The position numbers and the translations under genes were made by a program. Shown one piece after another: positions 1-8,755 of a DNA stretch of 64,000 bases (the first letter of the stretch is position 1; every line of letters begins with the position of its first letter). The notes below the pieces were generated by a model. It did not search any database and was not told the DNA's origin. It saw only the letters and a list, made by a program, of their open reading frames with translations. This DNA is from Saprospiraceae bacterium (GTDB lineage: Bacteria > Bacteroidota > Bacteroidia > Chitinophagales > Saprospiraceae): contig JAQXDE010000038.1 in NCBI GenBank assembly GCA_029251525.1, positions 1-64,000 on the forward strand, given 5' to 3'.

Positions 1-868
1 TTTTTTTTGCTCTATAAATATACGCAAAAAATGGATAATGGCTAAACATTTGGTTAAACAATTTGATGATTTTTTTGCTTTGTTTTACCTTATATGTTAT
101 TTACAGTTTTGTATAAGGTTGATAATCAGTATTTTAAGAAAAATTAAAAGTATAATTATTATGATTACATAAACCTTGTGGGACCACTTAAAACATGCGT
201 AACTTATTGTAAATCAATTTGTTACGCATTTTTACTTTTAGTTCGTCAAACAATTGCTAAAGGTTTTTAGCTTTTCTGAATTTTTCTTCCAAAAACCTAG
301 TGTTTCAATTAAAGGTGAGATAATGGATTTCATCGAGTATAGCTACGCTGATTCAATTTCCTTTATGACGTTTTTAAATATTAAAATTTACTTCAGGTGA
401 TTTTATTCTATTTTTGGTAAATAAGTATTATTGGGAAGTTTTAATTTAAAACAGTGTGCTTAAATATTGATCCTAAGCCATACTAGTGTTTTTAGCCATT
501 TCACAATACATTTTTTTCAAGGGTCTCATGATCAATATGGGCTATTCTTATCTGATTATGAATGAGAGGAGGATTTAGGTTATTTGAAAACTAATAACAA
601 TGGGTTGTAGGATAAAAAAAGAAACAAATATAAGCCATTGAAAAGAGTTTACTGGCTTATGTTTAGACAATATCCAACCTATTAAACAAAAAATGTAATA
701 GTTGAAACATCTAAAGTCTACTCCAACAGAGTTAGGTTTACCAACAAACAACAGCAAAAATTTGATCGCCTAGTTTATTGTGAACTCATTAGTTACTAGG
801 CATTTATTTCTAATAAATGTTGAAATAACTACCTAATAGACACCTTGTAATGTCGTTTCTAATAAAAA
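1..868. other. Long stretch without a convincing gene
   Basis: No reading frame here has a protein-like composition with a believable start. The stretch is very AT-rich and holds short open fragments broken by stops, as expected of old decayed sequence. The only clear structure is the inverted repeat at 195-229. A 60-codon minus-strand frame at 575-757 was considered and rejected as composition noise. Confidence 0.5.
195..229. repeat. Imperfect 35-base inverted repeat
   Basis: ATGCGTAAC (195-203) is matched by GTTACGCAT (221-229). The pairing continues inward with ATTG/CAAT after two mismatches, leaving a TAAAT loop. There is no T-run directly after it, so it is not an obvious terminator. 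It could be a protein-binding palindrome or the end of a lost element. Confidence 0.5.
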
Positions 869-970
869 TTAATCTTCACCTGCCTTTTTGAATTCTTGCA
901 ATCCAAAATAGAAGCCAATTCCGAATAATAGAGTAACAAATCCTGCGAAATATGGGATAAATTCAATCAT
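869..970 (-). CDS. Very small membrane protein, 33 residues
   Basis: I do not recognise this protein. It begins MIEFIPYFAGFVTLLFGIG and ends in a charged tail (QEFKKAGED), so it is one hydrophobic helix with a short polar C-terminus. Its ATG overlaps the stop of the preceding small gene as ATGA (967-970), the classic arrangement for translational coupling, and this is the main reason to believe it is real. The architecture resembles the one-helix subunits of respiratory or photosynthetic membrane complexes, but that is only an analogy. It is too short for ordinary gene callers. Confidence 0.6.
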   Translation of the reverse strand: MIEFIPYFAGFVTLLFGIGFYFGLQEFKKAGED

Positions 971-1149
971 TTGTTTTCAATTTTTAATAGTTTAAGATAA
1001 ATAGCAAACCCGAGAATAGAGGGTACCCATAAACCTATAAAAAGTGCTCCTTCTTTTTCCCCTTGGAACCACATAACCTCAGAAAAGATAAGAGACATGA
1101 TAGCCAGAGAGAGCATAATAATATCTGTTTTGCTTATTTTTTTGAACAT
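967..1149 (-). CDS. Small two-helix membrane protein, 60 residues
   Basis: A short basic N-terminus (MFKKISKTD) precedes two hydrophobic segments, roughly residues 10-26 and 36-55, joined by a loop with WFQGEKEGAL. I do not recognise the family with certainty. The stop codon overlaps the start of the 33-residue membrane gene, so the two are almost certainly one transcript and may form one complex in the inner membrane. The pair stands among decayed sequence yet both frames are intact, which suggests selection. No enzyme motif is visible. Confidence 0.65.
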   Translation of the reverse strand: MFKKISKTDIIMLSLAIMSLIFSEVMWFQGEKEGALFIGLWVPSILGFAIYLKLLKIENK

Positions 1150-1616
1150 AATTTTAATTATTTATAGTAATTTTTATAAATATATTAATTTTGTTTAACA
1201 ATTGCAACTTAAAAGTTAAACAAAACAAAATAAGATTACTATTTAGAAAATTAATAATCGCATTTTGATCGTAGTGTATTGATAATCAATGTTTTATATA
1301 TAGAGGCTATTCTCTATTATTTATTTTAAATTTTCAACAAAAAATGAAAATTTTCAACAAAATGGTAAATCTTAATGTTAAATCAATGGAATATAAAGAT
1401 GGGTTTCTTAAATATTAAACATGAGTAAATCTTTAATCTAAAATTTGATAATGCTGTAAGGCTTTTATTAGGATAAAATTCATCAGGCAAAAGTGCATTA
1501 AGAAACAGTTAAGGAAGGAAATTTTTTAAAGCATAATCAACGTCGCCAATGAAAAAACTTTTACCAAAATATCATGAAATGGGTATCCAGTCCATAACTA
1601 TGTTTAATTTTTAGTA
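1150..1616. other. AT-rich intergenic stretch
   Basis: No supported gene. A short frame near 1549 (MKKLLPKYHEMG...) stops after fewer than 20 codons and is probably a remnant. Near 1340-1370 the phrase 'aaaattttcaacaaaa' occurs twice in tandem. Confidence 0.4.
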
Positions 1617-1950
1617 GTCCAAATTTACGATACAACATTTTGACCATAAGTTACTCAAAGTATTAAAGCCAATATGTCAGAATGGAGGGTGGTCCACTTG
1701 GAAGTACCTAAATCTTGTCAAATTAATGTGGATGAGCAAGATTACTGAAGAACAAAAATATGAAAACGAGGCCATTGTGTAGCTGAAATAGTTTGGTTAC
1801 CTTTTCCTTAAGTATTTTGGGGATACGGATAGTTTTTAATAGAATAGGTAGTATTGATTCCTAAATAATAAATGGTCTGGATTTTAATAAAGTTAAAACT
1901 GTTGCTTCTGTTCAAATTGATGAAGCAAAACATTCTCTTCTAAACAATTA
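1617..1950 (+). pseudogene. Fragments of a decayed gene, family unknown
   Basis: Three open fragments in different frames look like pieces of protein. The first (about 1617-1780) contains GGWSTWKYLNLVKLMWM and KITEEQKYENEAIV. A second, shifted by one base, reads VAEIVWLPFP. The last (about 1875-1950) reads DFNKVKTVASVQIDEAKHS and ends at a stop 13 bases before the flavin reductase start. Frameshifts and stops between them argue for one dead gene, or two. I cannot name the parent family. The position beside a flavin reductase and SDR genes makes a light-response or photolyase-cluster member a reasonable guess. Confidence 0.4.
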
Positions 1951-1963
1951 AATAATTTTACAA

Positions 1964-2578
1964 ATGGTTTATATTTCTCGAAAAGATGTTGATGAGATGG
2001 ACAAAATCTATCGTATCAATTTAATAAATAGCTGCACTGGTTATAAGTCTGCCAATCTTATTGGGACAAAATCAAGTAAGGGTATCTTGAATGTCGCAGT
2101 GTTCAGTTCCATTACACACATGGGAAGTAACCCTCCACTATTGGGTTTTGTAATTCGACCTATAACGGTAAACAGAGATACGTATTTGAATATTAAAGAG
2201 ACGGGAAAATTTACGGTAAACCATATTCATCAATCTATCATTGCTGATGCACATCATACTTCTGCTAACTATGATAGTGAGATATCTGAATTTGATCAGA
2301 CAGATCTAGAACCAGAATTTTTAAATGGTTTTGAAGCGCCTTATGTGAAAGGTGCACCTGTTCGATTGGGATGTACATTTTTGAACGAGTATCCGATTTT
2401 GGAAAATGATACTCGCCTAGTAATAGCTGAAATTTCTGAAATTCATTTTAATGAAGGGATCCAAATAGCCGATGGTAGTCTTCAACTTGATAAAGCTGAA
2501 ACCGTTGCAATTAACGGGCTTGATGGATATGCTTTGCCAAAACTACTAGAACGATTCGAATATGCGAAACCTAAATAA
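1964..2578 (+). CDS. Flavin reductase-like FMN-binding protein
   Basis: A 204-residue protein of the flavin reductase-like split-barrel family (PF01613 type), which binds FMN and reduces flavin or acts as a flavoprotein in the cytoplasm. Visible marks are the N-terminal LINSCTGYKSANLIGT segment, NVAVFSSITHMGSNPP in the FMN-phosphate region, and the later FTVNHI strand. Length is normal for the family and the frame is intact. The ATG is preceded by an A/T-only leader without Shine-Dalgarno, as expected in Bacteroidota. Homologues often sit beside photolyase, CIA30 and SDR genes, as the next three loci partly show. The substrate is unknown. Confidence 0.85.
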   Translation: MVYISRKDVDEMDKIYRINLINSCTGYKSANLIGTKSSKGILNVAVFSSITHMGSNPPLLGFVIRPITVNRDTYLNIKETGKFTVNHIHQSIIADAHHTSANYDSEISEFDQTDLEPEFLNGFEAPYVKGAPVRLGCTFLNEYPILENDTRLVIAEISEIHFNEGIQIADGSLQLDKAETVAINGLDGYALPKLLERFEYAKPK

Positions 2579-2734
2579 ATTTGCAGGATGTATTCAGTAA
2601 AGATTAAATGAAAAGTAATACTTGATGGTGATAAATATTAAGAAAAGTTTCAAAATTTTTGAGTGAATTTGACCTGCCCTAGTTGTTAGGATATTTTGGT
2701 TATATCAGCTCTAAATGGTTTTAAAATTAAAAAA

Positions 2735-3337
2735 ATGCAATATCAAGTTTTTATAATTGCAGTCTTATTATTAGTACTTTTTCAAAAAAGTATAGGTCAA
2801 GACTCAAAAAATAATTCTGAAATGGTAATTGAAAATTTTCAAAAAGAATTTCACCTTGATTGGAGAATCGTTAATGATGGTGTGATGGGGGGGCTCTCTT
2901 CTAGTAAAATTGAAATACACGCAGAAGGACAAGCTAAATTTTCTGGTCGTGTTTCGTTAGAAAATTATGGAGGTTTTGCATCAATAAGAGGGTTAATCAG
3001 TGGTGAAAAATTAGTAGGAATTCGGAAAATTGAGATTCGAGTAAAAGGTGATGGAAAAAAATATGACTTTCGTATTCGAACAAATAATCGCTTTGATAGA
3101 GTTTCTTATAAATTAGAATTCCAAACAAAGAAAAATCAATGGACGACGCATGAATTTTTGCTTTCAGAATTTGTTCCGACATTTAGAGGTAGGATTTTAA
3201 AAAATATTCCTCCAATAGAAGCTAGCGAAATTAAACAAGTGGGAATCCTAATTGCAGGTAAGCAGGAAGGATATTTTGAGTTGATTCTAGATTATTTGAA
3301 AGGAACTTTCAAAGTCGAAGAAAAAGCAATTAAGTAA
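2735..3337 (+). CDS. CIA30-like exported protein
   Basis: About 200 residues, similar to the complex I intermediate-associated protein 30 (CIA30) family, a galactose-binding-like beta-sandwich. The DWRIVNDGVMGGLSSSK motif and the later FRGRILKNIPP are typical. In bacteria these proteins are not tied to complex I assembly and their role is unclear. I chose the internal ATG at 2735 over an upstream TTG because it gives a clean signal peptide (MQYQVFIIAVLLLVLF...SIG) with predicted cleavage before Gln. It is therefore probably periplasmic. It lies between the flavin reductase and the dead SDR, within the presumed light-related group. Confidence 0.8.
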   Translation: MQYQVFIIAVLLLVLFQKSIGQDSKNNSEMVIENFQKEFHLDWRIVNDGVMGGLSSSKIEIHAEGQAKFSGRVSLENYGGFASIRGLISGEKLVGIRKIEIRVKGDGKKYDFRIRTNNRFDRVSYKLEFQTKKNQWTTHEFLLSEFVPTFRGRILKNIPPIEASEIKQVGILIAGKQEGYFELILDYLKGTFKVEEKAIK

Positions 3338-3453
3338 GGATAGTTTTAGTGTATATCGTCCAGATTTTTTCTCGAAGAGTAGTTGTTTCGATGTCCTATT
3401 TTGTTGTAAAATGGTTGCAATAGTTATTGCCTAAATTACTAAAAATAACTTCG

Positions 3454-3750
3454 AAAAATTACTTAATCATTAGTGAGTCACCTGAAACTGGAAAAGCATT
3501 AGGTGAAATTCTGTCTAGTCAAAACCATCAATCTTTTGTAACTTGTAATAAATCAAACCAAGAAGGTACCTCAAATATTCACTATCAGAACTTGAATGTG
3601 ATGGATGAACAAATTGAATTAAGTTCATTGCCTTGATTAGTTAGATGGATTTGTACATTGTATATGAAAAATCAATTTGAAACCATTTTCCAGAACTTCA
3701 ACTAATTAATTTATTGAAGATTTTCAAATGCAGGTAAATGGGAAAATTTA
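3454..3750 (+). pseudogene. Decayed short-chain dehydrogenase (SDR)
   Basis: The frame reads KNYLIISESPETGKALGEIL, which matches the N-terminus of a short-chain dehydrogenase except that the coenzyme-binding GASSGIG is ruined to SESPETG. It continues with HYQNLNVMDEQIELSSLP and then stops near 3636. In another frame the sequence goes on as LDGFVHCI..KINLKPFSR and then FIEDFQMQVNGKI, which is recognisable SDR sequence (normally LDGLVYCPG...INLKPF). A frameshift, stops, loss of the Rossmann motif and loss of the C-terminal half all show this is dead. It sits between intact CIA30 and DUF2867-type genes. Confidence 0.75.
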
Positions 3751-3973
3751 AGTTTGGTAGTTTGTTTTTCCCAGACTTAAATCAACTGAAAGAATATCCA
3801 TTTTTTTTGTGGAGTATTCCTGATGAATTTTGATAAAATTCTTGAAAAAAAATGAATACTGCTGAAAAGTTTTTAGCTAAACTTTAGATTATCTGTTTAT
3901 GTTCTTTTCCCATGTTTTGAGAATCGGATAGAATTTACAAAGTACTTTAAATTAATTGTATAAAAAACAGATC

Positions 3974-5428
3974 ATGAAAATTTTACTCACAGGTGCAACT
4001 GGTTACATTGGAAAAAGACTTTTGCCTTTGTTAATAGAACAAGGACACGAAGTCATTGCTTGTACTCGTGATAAAAATAGATTTGAAATTTTAGAATCAT
4101 GGAAAGATAAAGTGGAGGTAATAGAAGTTGATTTTTTGGATAAGCCTAATCTTCAGAAATTTAAAAAACGATTTGATGTTGCTTATTATTTGATGCATTC
4201 AATGTCAGTATCTATTGGTGATTTTGAGGAAAAGGAAAGTAGGGCTGCCGAACATTTCAAAATATATATGAATGCTTCCACCGTTCGTCAAATTATTTAT
4301 CTTACAGGTATTGTAAATGAAAGTGAGAATCTTTCAGCTCACCTTGAATCACGTTTGGGAGTAGAAAACATTCTGAATTCTTGTAAAGCTCCTTTGACTG
4401 CCTTACGTGCTGGAATCATTGTTGGTTCAGGAAGTGCATCATTTGAAATAATAAGAGATTTAGCGGAAAAACTTCCTATTATGATAACTCCAAAATGGTT
4501 AAACACAAAGTGTCAGCCTATTAGTATTCGAAATGTGATTCAATATCTGACAGGTGTATTAATGCATGAAGAATGTTTTAATAAGAATTTTGATATTGGA
4601 AGTGGAGAAATCCTTACTTATAAGGAAATGCTATTAGGTTATGCTGAGGTCAGAAACTTAAATCGTTTTATTTTTATTGCTCCTGTGATGACACCACGTT
4701 TATCTTCTTATTGGTTATATTTTGTGACTTCAACTTCATATCCCCTTGCAGTAAATTTGGTGAACAGTATGAAAGTAAATGTTATCGGCAGAAATAATGA
4801 TTTACAAAAAATGTTGAATATCGAGAATATCTCATATCAAGAAGCGGTAAAAAAAGCTTTTCAATACATAGAACAAAATATGGTGGTGTCAAGTTGGAAA
4901 GATAGTTTTGTCAGTAGCTTAGATAAGCGAACTTTGGAAGAAAATATGGAAGTGCCAAAGTTCGGATGTTTTAGAGACAAGAAAAAAAGACCAATCTCGA
5001 TTTATGAAACAGAAAGAGTTTTAAGCAACATTTGGTCTATAGGAGGAAGTAGAGGGTGGTATTTTGGAAATATTTTATGGCGTATTCGTGGTTTTATGGA
5101 TAAACTTGTTGGTGGAGTCGGATTACGAAGGGGACGTACTCACTTATCCAAAATAGATGCTGGTGATGCTTTGGATTTTTGGAGAGTACTTGTTGCTGAC
5201 AAAGAGAAAAAAAGATTATTGCTTTATGCTGAAATGATTTTGCCAGGTGATGCGTGGTTAGAATTTAAAATTGTAAAAGAAGGAGAATTTTTATTTTTAA
5301 AGCAAACTGCAACCTTTCGTCCCAATGGGATTTTGGGAAGACTATATTGGTATTCGGTTTTGCCTTTTCACTATTTTGTTTTTAATGGAATGATTAACAA
5401 TATCATTAAATTTCAAAAGATAGATTAA
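3974..5428 (+). CDS. NAD(P)-binding SDR with C-terminal DUF2867 domain
   Basis: A 484-residue two-domain protein. The N-terminus begins MKILLTGATGYIGKRLLPLL, an extended-SDR Rossmann fold with the GxxGxxG signature. The C-terminal third (from about residue 330, with YFGNILWRIRGFMDKLVGG and DALDFWRVL) matches the DUF2867 domain. Homologues are annotated as NAD(P)H-binding or NmrA-like oxidoreductases of unknown substrate. The ATG at 3974 was chosen over an upstream TTG at 3956 because the Rossmann strand starts immediately after it. It is the last member of the flavin reductase/CIA30/SDR group and, unlike the SDR before it, is intact. Confidence 0.85.
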   Translation: MKILLTGATGYIGKRLLPLLIEQGHEVIACTRDKNRFEILESWKDKVEVIEVDFLDKPNLQKFKKRFDVAYYLMHSMSVSIGDFEEKESRAAEHFKIYMNASTVRQIIYLTGIVNESENLSAHLESRLGVENILNSCKAPLTALRAGIIVGSGSASFEIIRDLAEKLPIMITPKWLNTKCQPISIRNVIQYLTGVLMHEECFNKNFDIGSGEILTYKEMLLGYAEVRNLNRFIFIAPVMTPRLSSYWLYFVTSTSYPLAVNLVNSMKVNVIGRNNDLQKMLNIENISYQEAVKKAFQYIEQNMVVSSWKDSFVSSLDKRTLEENMEVPKFGCFRDKKKRPISIYETERVLSNIWSIGGSRGWYFGNILWRIRGFMDKLVGGVGLRRGRTHLSKIDAGDALDFWRVLVADKEKKRLLLYAEMILPGDAWLEFKIVKEGEFLFLKQTATFRPNGILGRLYWYSVLPFHYFVFNGMINNIIKFQKID

Positions 5429-6034
5429 ATAAATACTTATAATAATAAGGACTCTTAATTTTTGGAGTCGTGTAGTGCAAATTAAAAAGATTAAATCAAA
5501 GGTGTACCCAAAATTATAATCGTCTTTATTTAATACATTCAATGTTATGAATGTAAGTAATAAACAAATTAACATTCAAGGTTTAAGTCATTGAATTTCT
5601 TTCAAGGCCAAATCATATAGTTAATTGGAATTCTGCATTTGATTAATGAAAATGTTCTAAAGCTGGGGATAGTCTTGAACATAATAATGGAAGTGTGGTA
5701 TTTGTATAGTGGAACCTACAACAAAATAAGATTGCAGTAACTAATTTAGTTAGCAATGGATGATAATAGAAATGGAATCATTTATTAAATGAAAAAATGA
5801 GAATTATAGACTTAACTGAAACTATTCAAATTGATATTGAACTATAAAATAAAATAAAGCTAAGTAAGCTTACATTTTTTAAGGCGAAATATAGTTTTTA
5901 GTTAAATAGGAGGTCCAAGAGGGTTGTTTTGGTATATAGACTTTTGTTATTCCTCAATATTTTGTCTTATCAATACCATTGAATTTAAAAGTAGTTATTG
6001 TTCTTTTATATAGATAGAAGAAGGTATTCCTGAA
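5429..6034. other. Intergenic stretch between convergent genes
   Basis: About 600 bases of AT-rich sequence lie between two convergent genes, the plus-strand reductase and minus-strand blh. I see no intact gene and no clear terminator hairpin. Scattered short frames suggest old coding remnants, but none is identifiable. Confidence 0.4.
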
Positions 6035-6961
6035 TCAACTTTTATTCATTTTTCCATAAAATCCATCCATTACAATACTATGAGGTAGAGTTATTATTGA
6101 TATTAAAATTAAACCAAGAAGGATACTGGATACTGATATCCAATCCCAATAACTTAATAATAGTAGTAGGCCCCCACCAATAATACTCAGGAAAGAATAT
6201 GGTAAAAGCATCCAAACAAATTTTTGAAAGCTAAAAACTCTTTTTCGCTTTTTCAAGTAATTGAATTCCTCGACGAGTACTCTGGCAGAATGTAATGTTG
6301 AAAAATATAAAGTAAATCCAATAATTACAGGTAATGTGAAAAATGATAGGTGAATTAACCCCAATAGAAATATTTCCATGAAAAAGCGTTGAGTGGAAAT
6401 AGCTTTTTCCCAAAGCCAGTAGCATAGGGCCATGAAAAATAGTAATGAACTAACGGCTAATAAGATGGAATGGAAATTTTCGTTCAATGCAATTTGTAAT
6501 ATTTCTAGATCTGAATATTGTGAAAATAGTATAGACAATTCGTTGGCTCGATAATAAATTAAGCTAGAAAGAACGGATAAACCCCAAGTTAAGTTAGAAA
6601 CCCACAAACTCATTTTTGAAACACTTTGAATATCTGAGAACTGGGATTGTCCAAAATGAAAGGCAGAAACTAAAAGAAAAAAAATGAAACTCCAAAGAGG
6701 GAGTACTAGCCAAGCTAAAACATAACCAGCCATGAGACTGAAATAGAAAAAGTAGAATTGAAAAGTAGATACAGCTCTATTTTCTTCAAAAAAAATAATG
6801 TGATCAATAGCACCATGCGGTATTCCCACAGAAAAAATGAAAATTCCTGCAACAATCAATTGACTATCTAAACTTATAAATTCTGAGCTTGAAAAAAGAG
6901 TTAGAACCAAATACCACCCACAAATAAAAATAAAGCTAGTAAATTTCATCTTGTATCGCAT
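6035..6961 (-). CDS. blh: Beta-carotene 15,15'-dioxygenase (Blh family)
   Basis: An integral membrane protein of 308 residues that cleaves beta-carotene into two molecules of retinal, the rhodopsin chromophore. The Blh/Brp signature histidines are all visible: GIPHGAIDH (His49, His54), SAFHFGQSQ (His102), STLHSARV (His224) and TLPHSIVMD (His294). The rest is hydrophobic helices, consistent with the multi-span fold. It lies 73 bases downstream of the proteorhodopsin gene on the same strand, the usual genetic pairing, so the two together give a working light-driven pump if beta-carotene is made elsewhere. The start could be Met1 or Met5; both follow an AT-rich leader. Confidence 0.95.
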   Translation of the reverse strand: MRYKMKFTSFIFICGWYLVLTLFSSSEFISLDSQLIVAGIFIFSVGIPHGAIDHIIFFEENRAVSTFQFYFFYFSLMAGYVLAWLVLPLWSFIFFLLVSAFHFGQSQFSDIQSVSKMSLWVSNLTWGLSVLSSLIYYRANELSILFSQYSDLEILQIALNENFHSILLAVSSLLFFMALCYWLWEKAISTQRFFMEIFLLGLIHLSFFTLPVIIGFTLYFSTLHSARVLVEEFNYLKKRKRVFSFQKFVWMLLPYSFLSIIGGGLLLLLSYWDWISVSSILLGLILISIITLPHSIVMDGFYGKMNKS

Positions 6962-6977
6962 TTATTTCTCTTAAATA

Positions 6978-7004
6978 GGAGGTGCACTGTGTAGGTGCAC
7001 CTCC
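6978..7004 (-). promoter_or_regulatory. Perfect hairpin between proteorhodopsin and blh
   Basis: A 10-base-pair perfect stem, GGAGGTGCAC (6978-6987) and GTGCACCTCC (6995-7004), has a 7-base loop. In the mRNA it falls after the rhodopsin stop and 17 bases before the blh ATG. No run of U follows it towards blh, so it is more likely a stability or attenuation element than a full terminator. It could keep rhodopsin mRNA high and Blh low. Confidence 0.6.
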
Positions 7005-7034
7005 AACTGCCTTTTTTTTATTGAAAAACTTAGG

Positions 7035-7781
7035 CTAAGCTCCTTTAATTCTAGCTGTTTCTGAAATGGCAATGTTATATACTACCAAACCAAATCCAAT
7101 CTTATTGATAGCATCCGCAATGTTGTACCATAAGTCAACCATTCCTGAATCCCATCCTAAAGCAGTATTTAACCATCCGCCTTCCATGCACATATATCCT
7201 ATTGGGTAAATAGCCCAACCTACTAATACAAACCATGCCAATGTTCTTACACCTCTTTTAACTACATCAGAATTACTAGCTTCAGCTAGCTTAGCAACTT
7301 CACCTAACCATACTGCGTGAAGTATATATAGGTAACCTAAAGTTGATAATACTCCCCACATTACAGAGTGAGAAGTACTTCCTCCCTCAGGGTTAAATGC
7401 TTCACCAATGTAACCTGCAACAAGCATCCAAACAGAAGCTAAAATTAGTTTCCAAAGAAGACTCTTTTTGGCCCCTGCAACTTTTGTTAACAAGTAGAAT
7501 TCAACACACATTAATGGTACGGTAAGAGTCCAGTCTACATATCTAAAAAATGTAGGGCTGTCACCTGTTGCTCCCCAGTAATCACGCATGTATCCGTAAT
7601 GAACAGCTGCTATTCCTGTAATTAATGCTGAAACAAGTAATGACATTTTCCATTTGTCATCTACTCTGCTTCTTTCGAACAAGAAGAAAACTGCTGCTGC
7701 TGCCATTGCCATGTAGCCGATAAAAAACGTGAACCCAACGTAATCGTTTGGTGCCATCGCTTTGATTTCTAATAACATCAT
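7035..7781 (-). CDS. Proteorhodopsin, green-type proton pump
   Basis: A 248-residue seven-helix retinal protein of the inner membrane that exports protons in light. Key residues are present: Asp83 (acceptor), Thr87 and Glu94 (donor) in RYVDWTLTVPLMCVEF, which is the DTE proton-pump pattern; His61 in the HYGYMRDYW segment; Asp223 and the retinal Schiff-base Lys227 in IADAINKIGFG. Met91 is at the spectral-tuning position (105 in the classic numbering), which predicts green absorption. Blh follows on the same transcript. There is no strong Shine-Dalgarno. A candidate -7 box lies at 7963-7970. All helices are intact, so a functional pump is expected. Confidence 0.97.
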   Translation of the reverse strand: MMLLEIKAMAPNDYVGFTFFIGYMAMAAAAVFFLFERSRVDDKWKMSLLVSALITGIAAVHYGYMRDYWGATGDSPTFFRYVDWTLTVPLMCVEFYLLTKVAGAKKSLLWKLILASVWMLVAGYIGEAFNPEGGSTSHSVMWGVLSTLGYLYILHAVWLGEVAKLAEASNSDVVKRGVRTLAWFVLVGWAIYPIGYMCMEGGWLNTALGWDSGMVDLWYNIADAINKIGFGLVVYNIAISETARIKGA

Positions 7782-8483
7782 TTCGTTTTGTTTTTAAAAT
7801 ATTAAAAAATAAATTGATTAATAACCGATACCATTTCGGATTTTTCACTCAACTTTTCAGTCAAGAATCCGAAGAGATATTTTTACAATATAAGAACTTT
7901 TTATAAGATAAGAGCTTCATTTATAAAACTTTTTATCTTGCTCTTTTTTGCATTGGAAACGTCAAATTTAATATTTTGTTTATTATTTAAGAATATTTTT
8001 AAAAAATAAATATTTTGCTAAATATAAGATATGTAGTTTAATAAATTGATTACCAATAAGTTATAGTGCTTTTATTTTGAAAAAAAAATATTATTTAAAT
8101 TTGCTCCACATATTGTTTAATCATTTGTATCAATAATATAAACAAAAAATACTTTAAAAAATTTTCATTTTTTTTATTGAGTTAGGTGTTTAGCCTCAAA
8201 AAATGAATACTTCTAGTGCCTTCGAAACTAACCGCAAAATTTAAAAGTTTATCTAAATGTTGATTGTATTTGTAGGCAAGTTGATTCAATAAATGAATAG
8301 AATAATAGATTTATGATTTAAAGCAATTCGACAGTTTTAGCTTACATAAGTTTATGTGAATTAATTTTAATTAACCTTTAGAATGATAAAAATAAAACTC
8401 ATTAATGATTTTTATCATCATGAAGTTTTTCAGTTTGCAATAAATTTGCTTAATCAAATTAATTAAATTGAAAATTTAAAAAC
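7782..8483. other. Divergent intergenic region before proteorhodopsin
   Basis: About 700 bases lie between proteorhodopsin (minus) and the truncated stress gene (plus). CAAATTTA at 7963-7970 reads TAAATTTG on the minus strand, matching the Bacteroidota -7 consensus TAnnTTTG, but no good -33 TTG stands at the right distance. Use of this site would give a leader of roughly 175 bases. The rest is extremely AT-rich and I see no gene. Confidence 0.4.
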
Positions 8484-8744
8484 ATGAAAAATATATTAGT
8501 AGCAACAGATTTTTCAGTTTGCGCAATTAATGCTATGAATATGGGTTTAGCATTGGCGGAGTATTTTGATGCAACTATTCATTATTTAACGACTATAGAT
8601 GATAATCGAAATGGGCAAGCATTGGACTTTCCATTAATTACAAAATCTGGTGTGAAAAAAGAATTTATAGAAAATGTAAATGTATTGTTTGAAAAAATAA
8701 ATCTGCAGCTAATCCAGTGCTATTTTCAGGATTTAAAAAGATAG
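8484..8744 (+). pseudogene. Truncated universal stress protein
   Basis: The frame starts with MKNILVATDFSVCAINAMNMGLA, the N-terminal strand and helix of a UspA-family protein (normally ATDFS.CA.NA), and follows with HYLTTIDDN. It ends after 86 residues, whereas UspA domains are about 140-150 residues and Bacteroidota versions are often tandem. The nucleotide-binding glycine motif of the C-terminal half is missing. The downstream 460 bases do not continue the domain in any frame I could follow. I call it a broken gene. It sits beside a dead CBS gene, so the whole 8.4-9.0 kb stretch is decaying. Confidence 0.65.
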
Positions 8745-8755
8745 GGTTTTTTGTC

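Noticed and set aside
575-757. 60-codon minus-strand frame
   Set aside because: Low-complexity hydrophobic translation with no family-like motif, no neighbour logic and an AT-rich context in which such frames arise by chance.
6978-7004. Simple Rho-independent terminator between proteorhodopsin and blh
   Set aside because: No U-run follows the hairpin in the direction of transcription, and blh depends on this transcript in related clusters.
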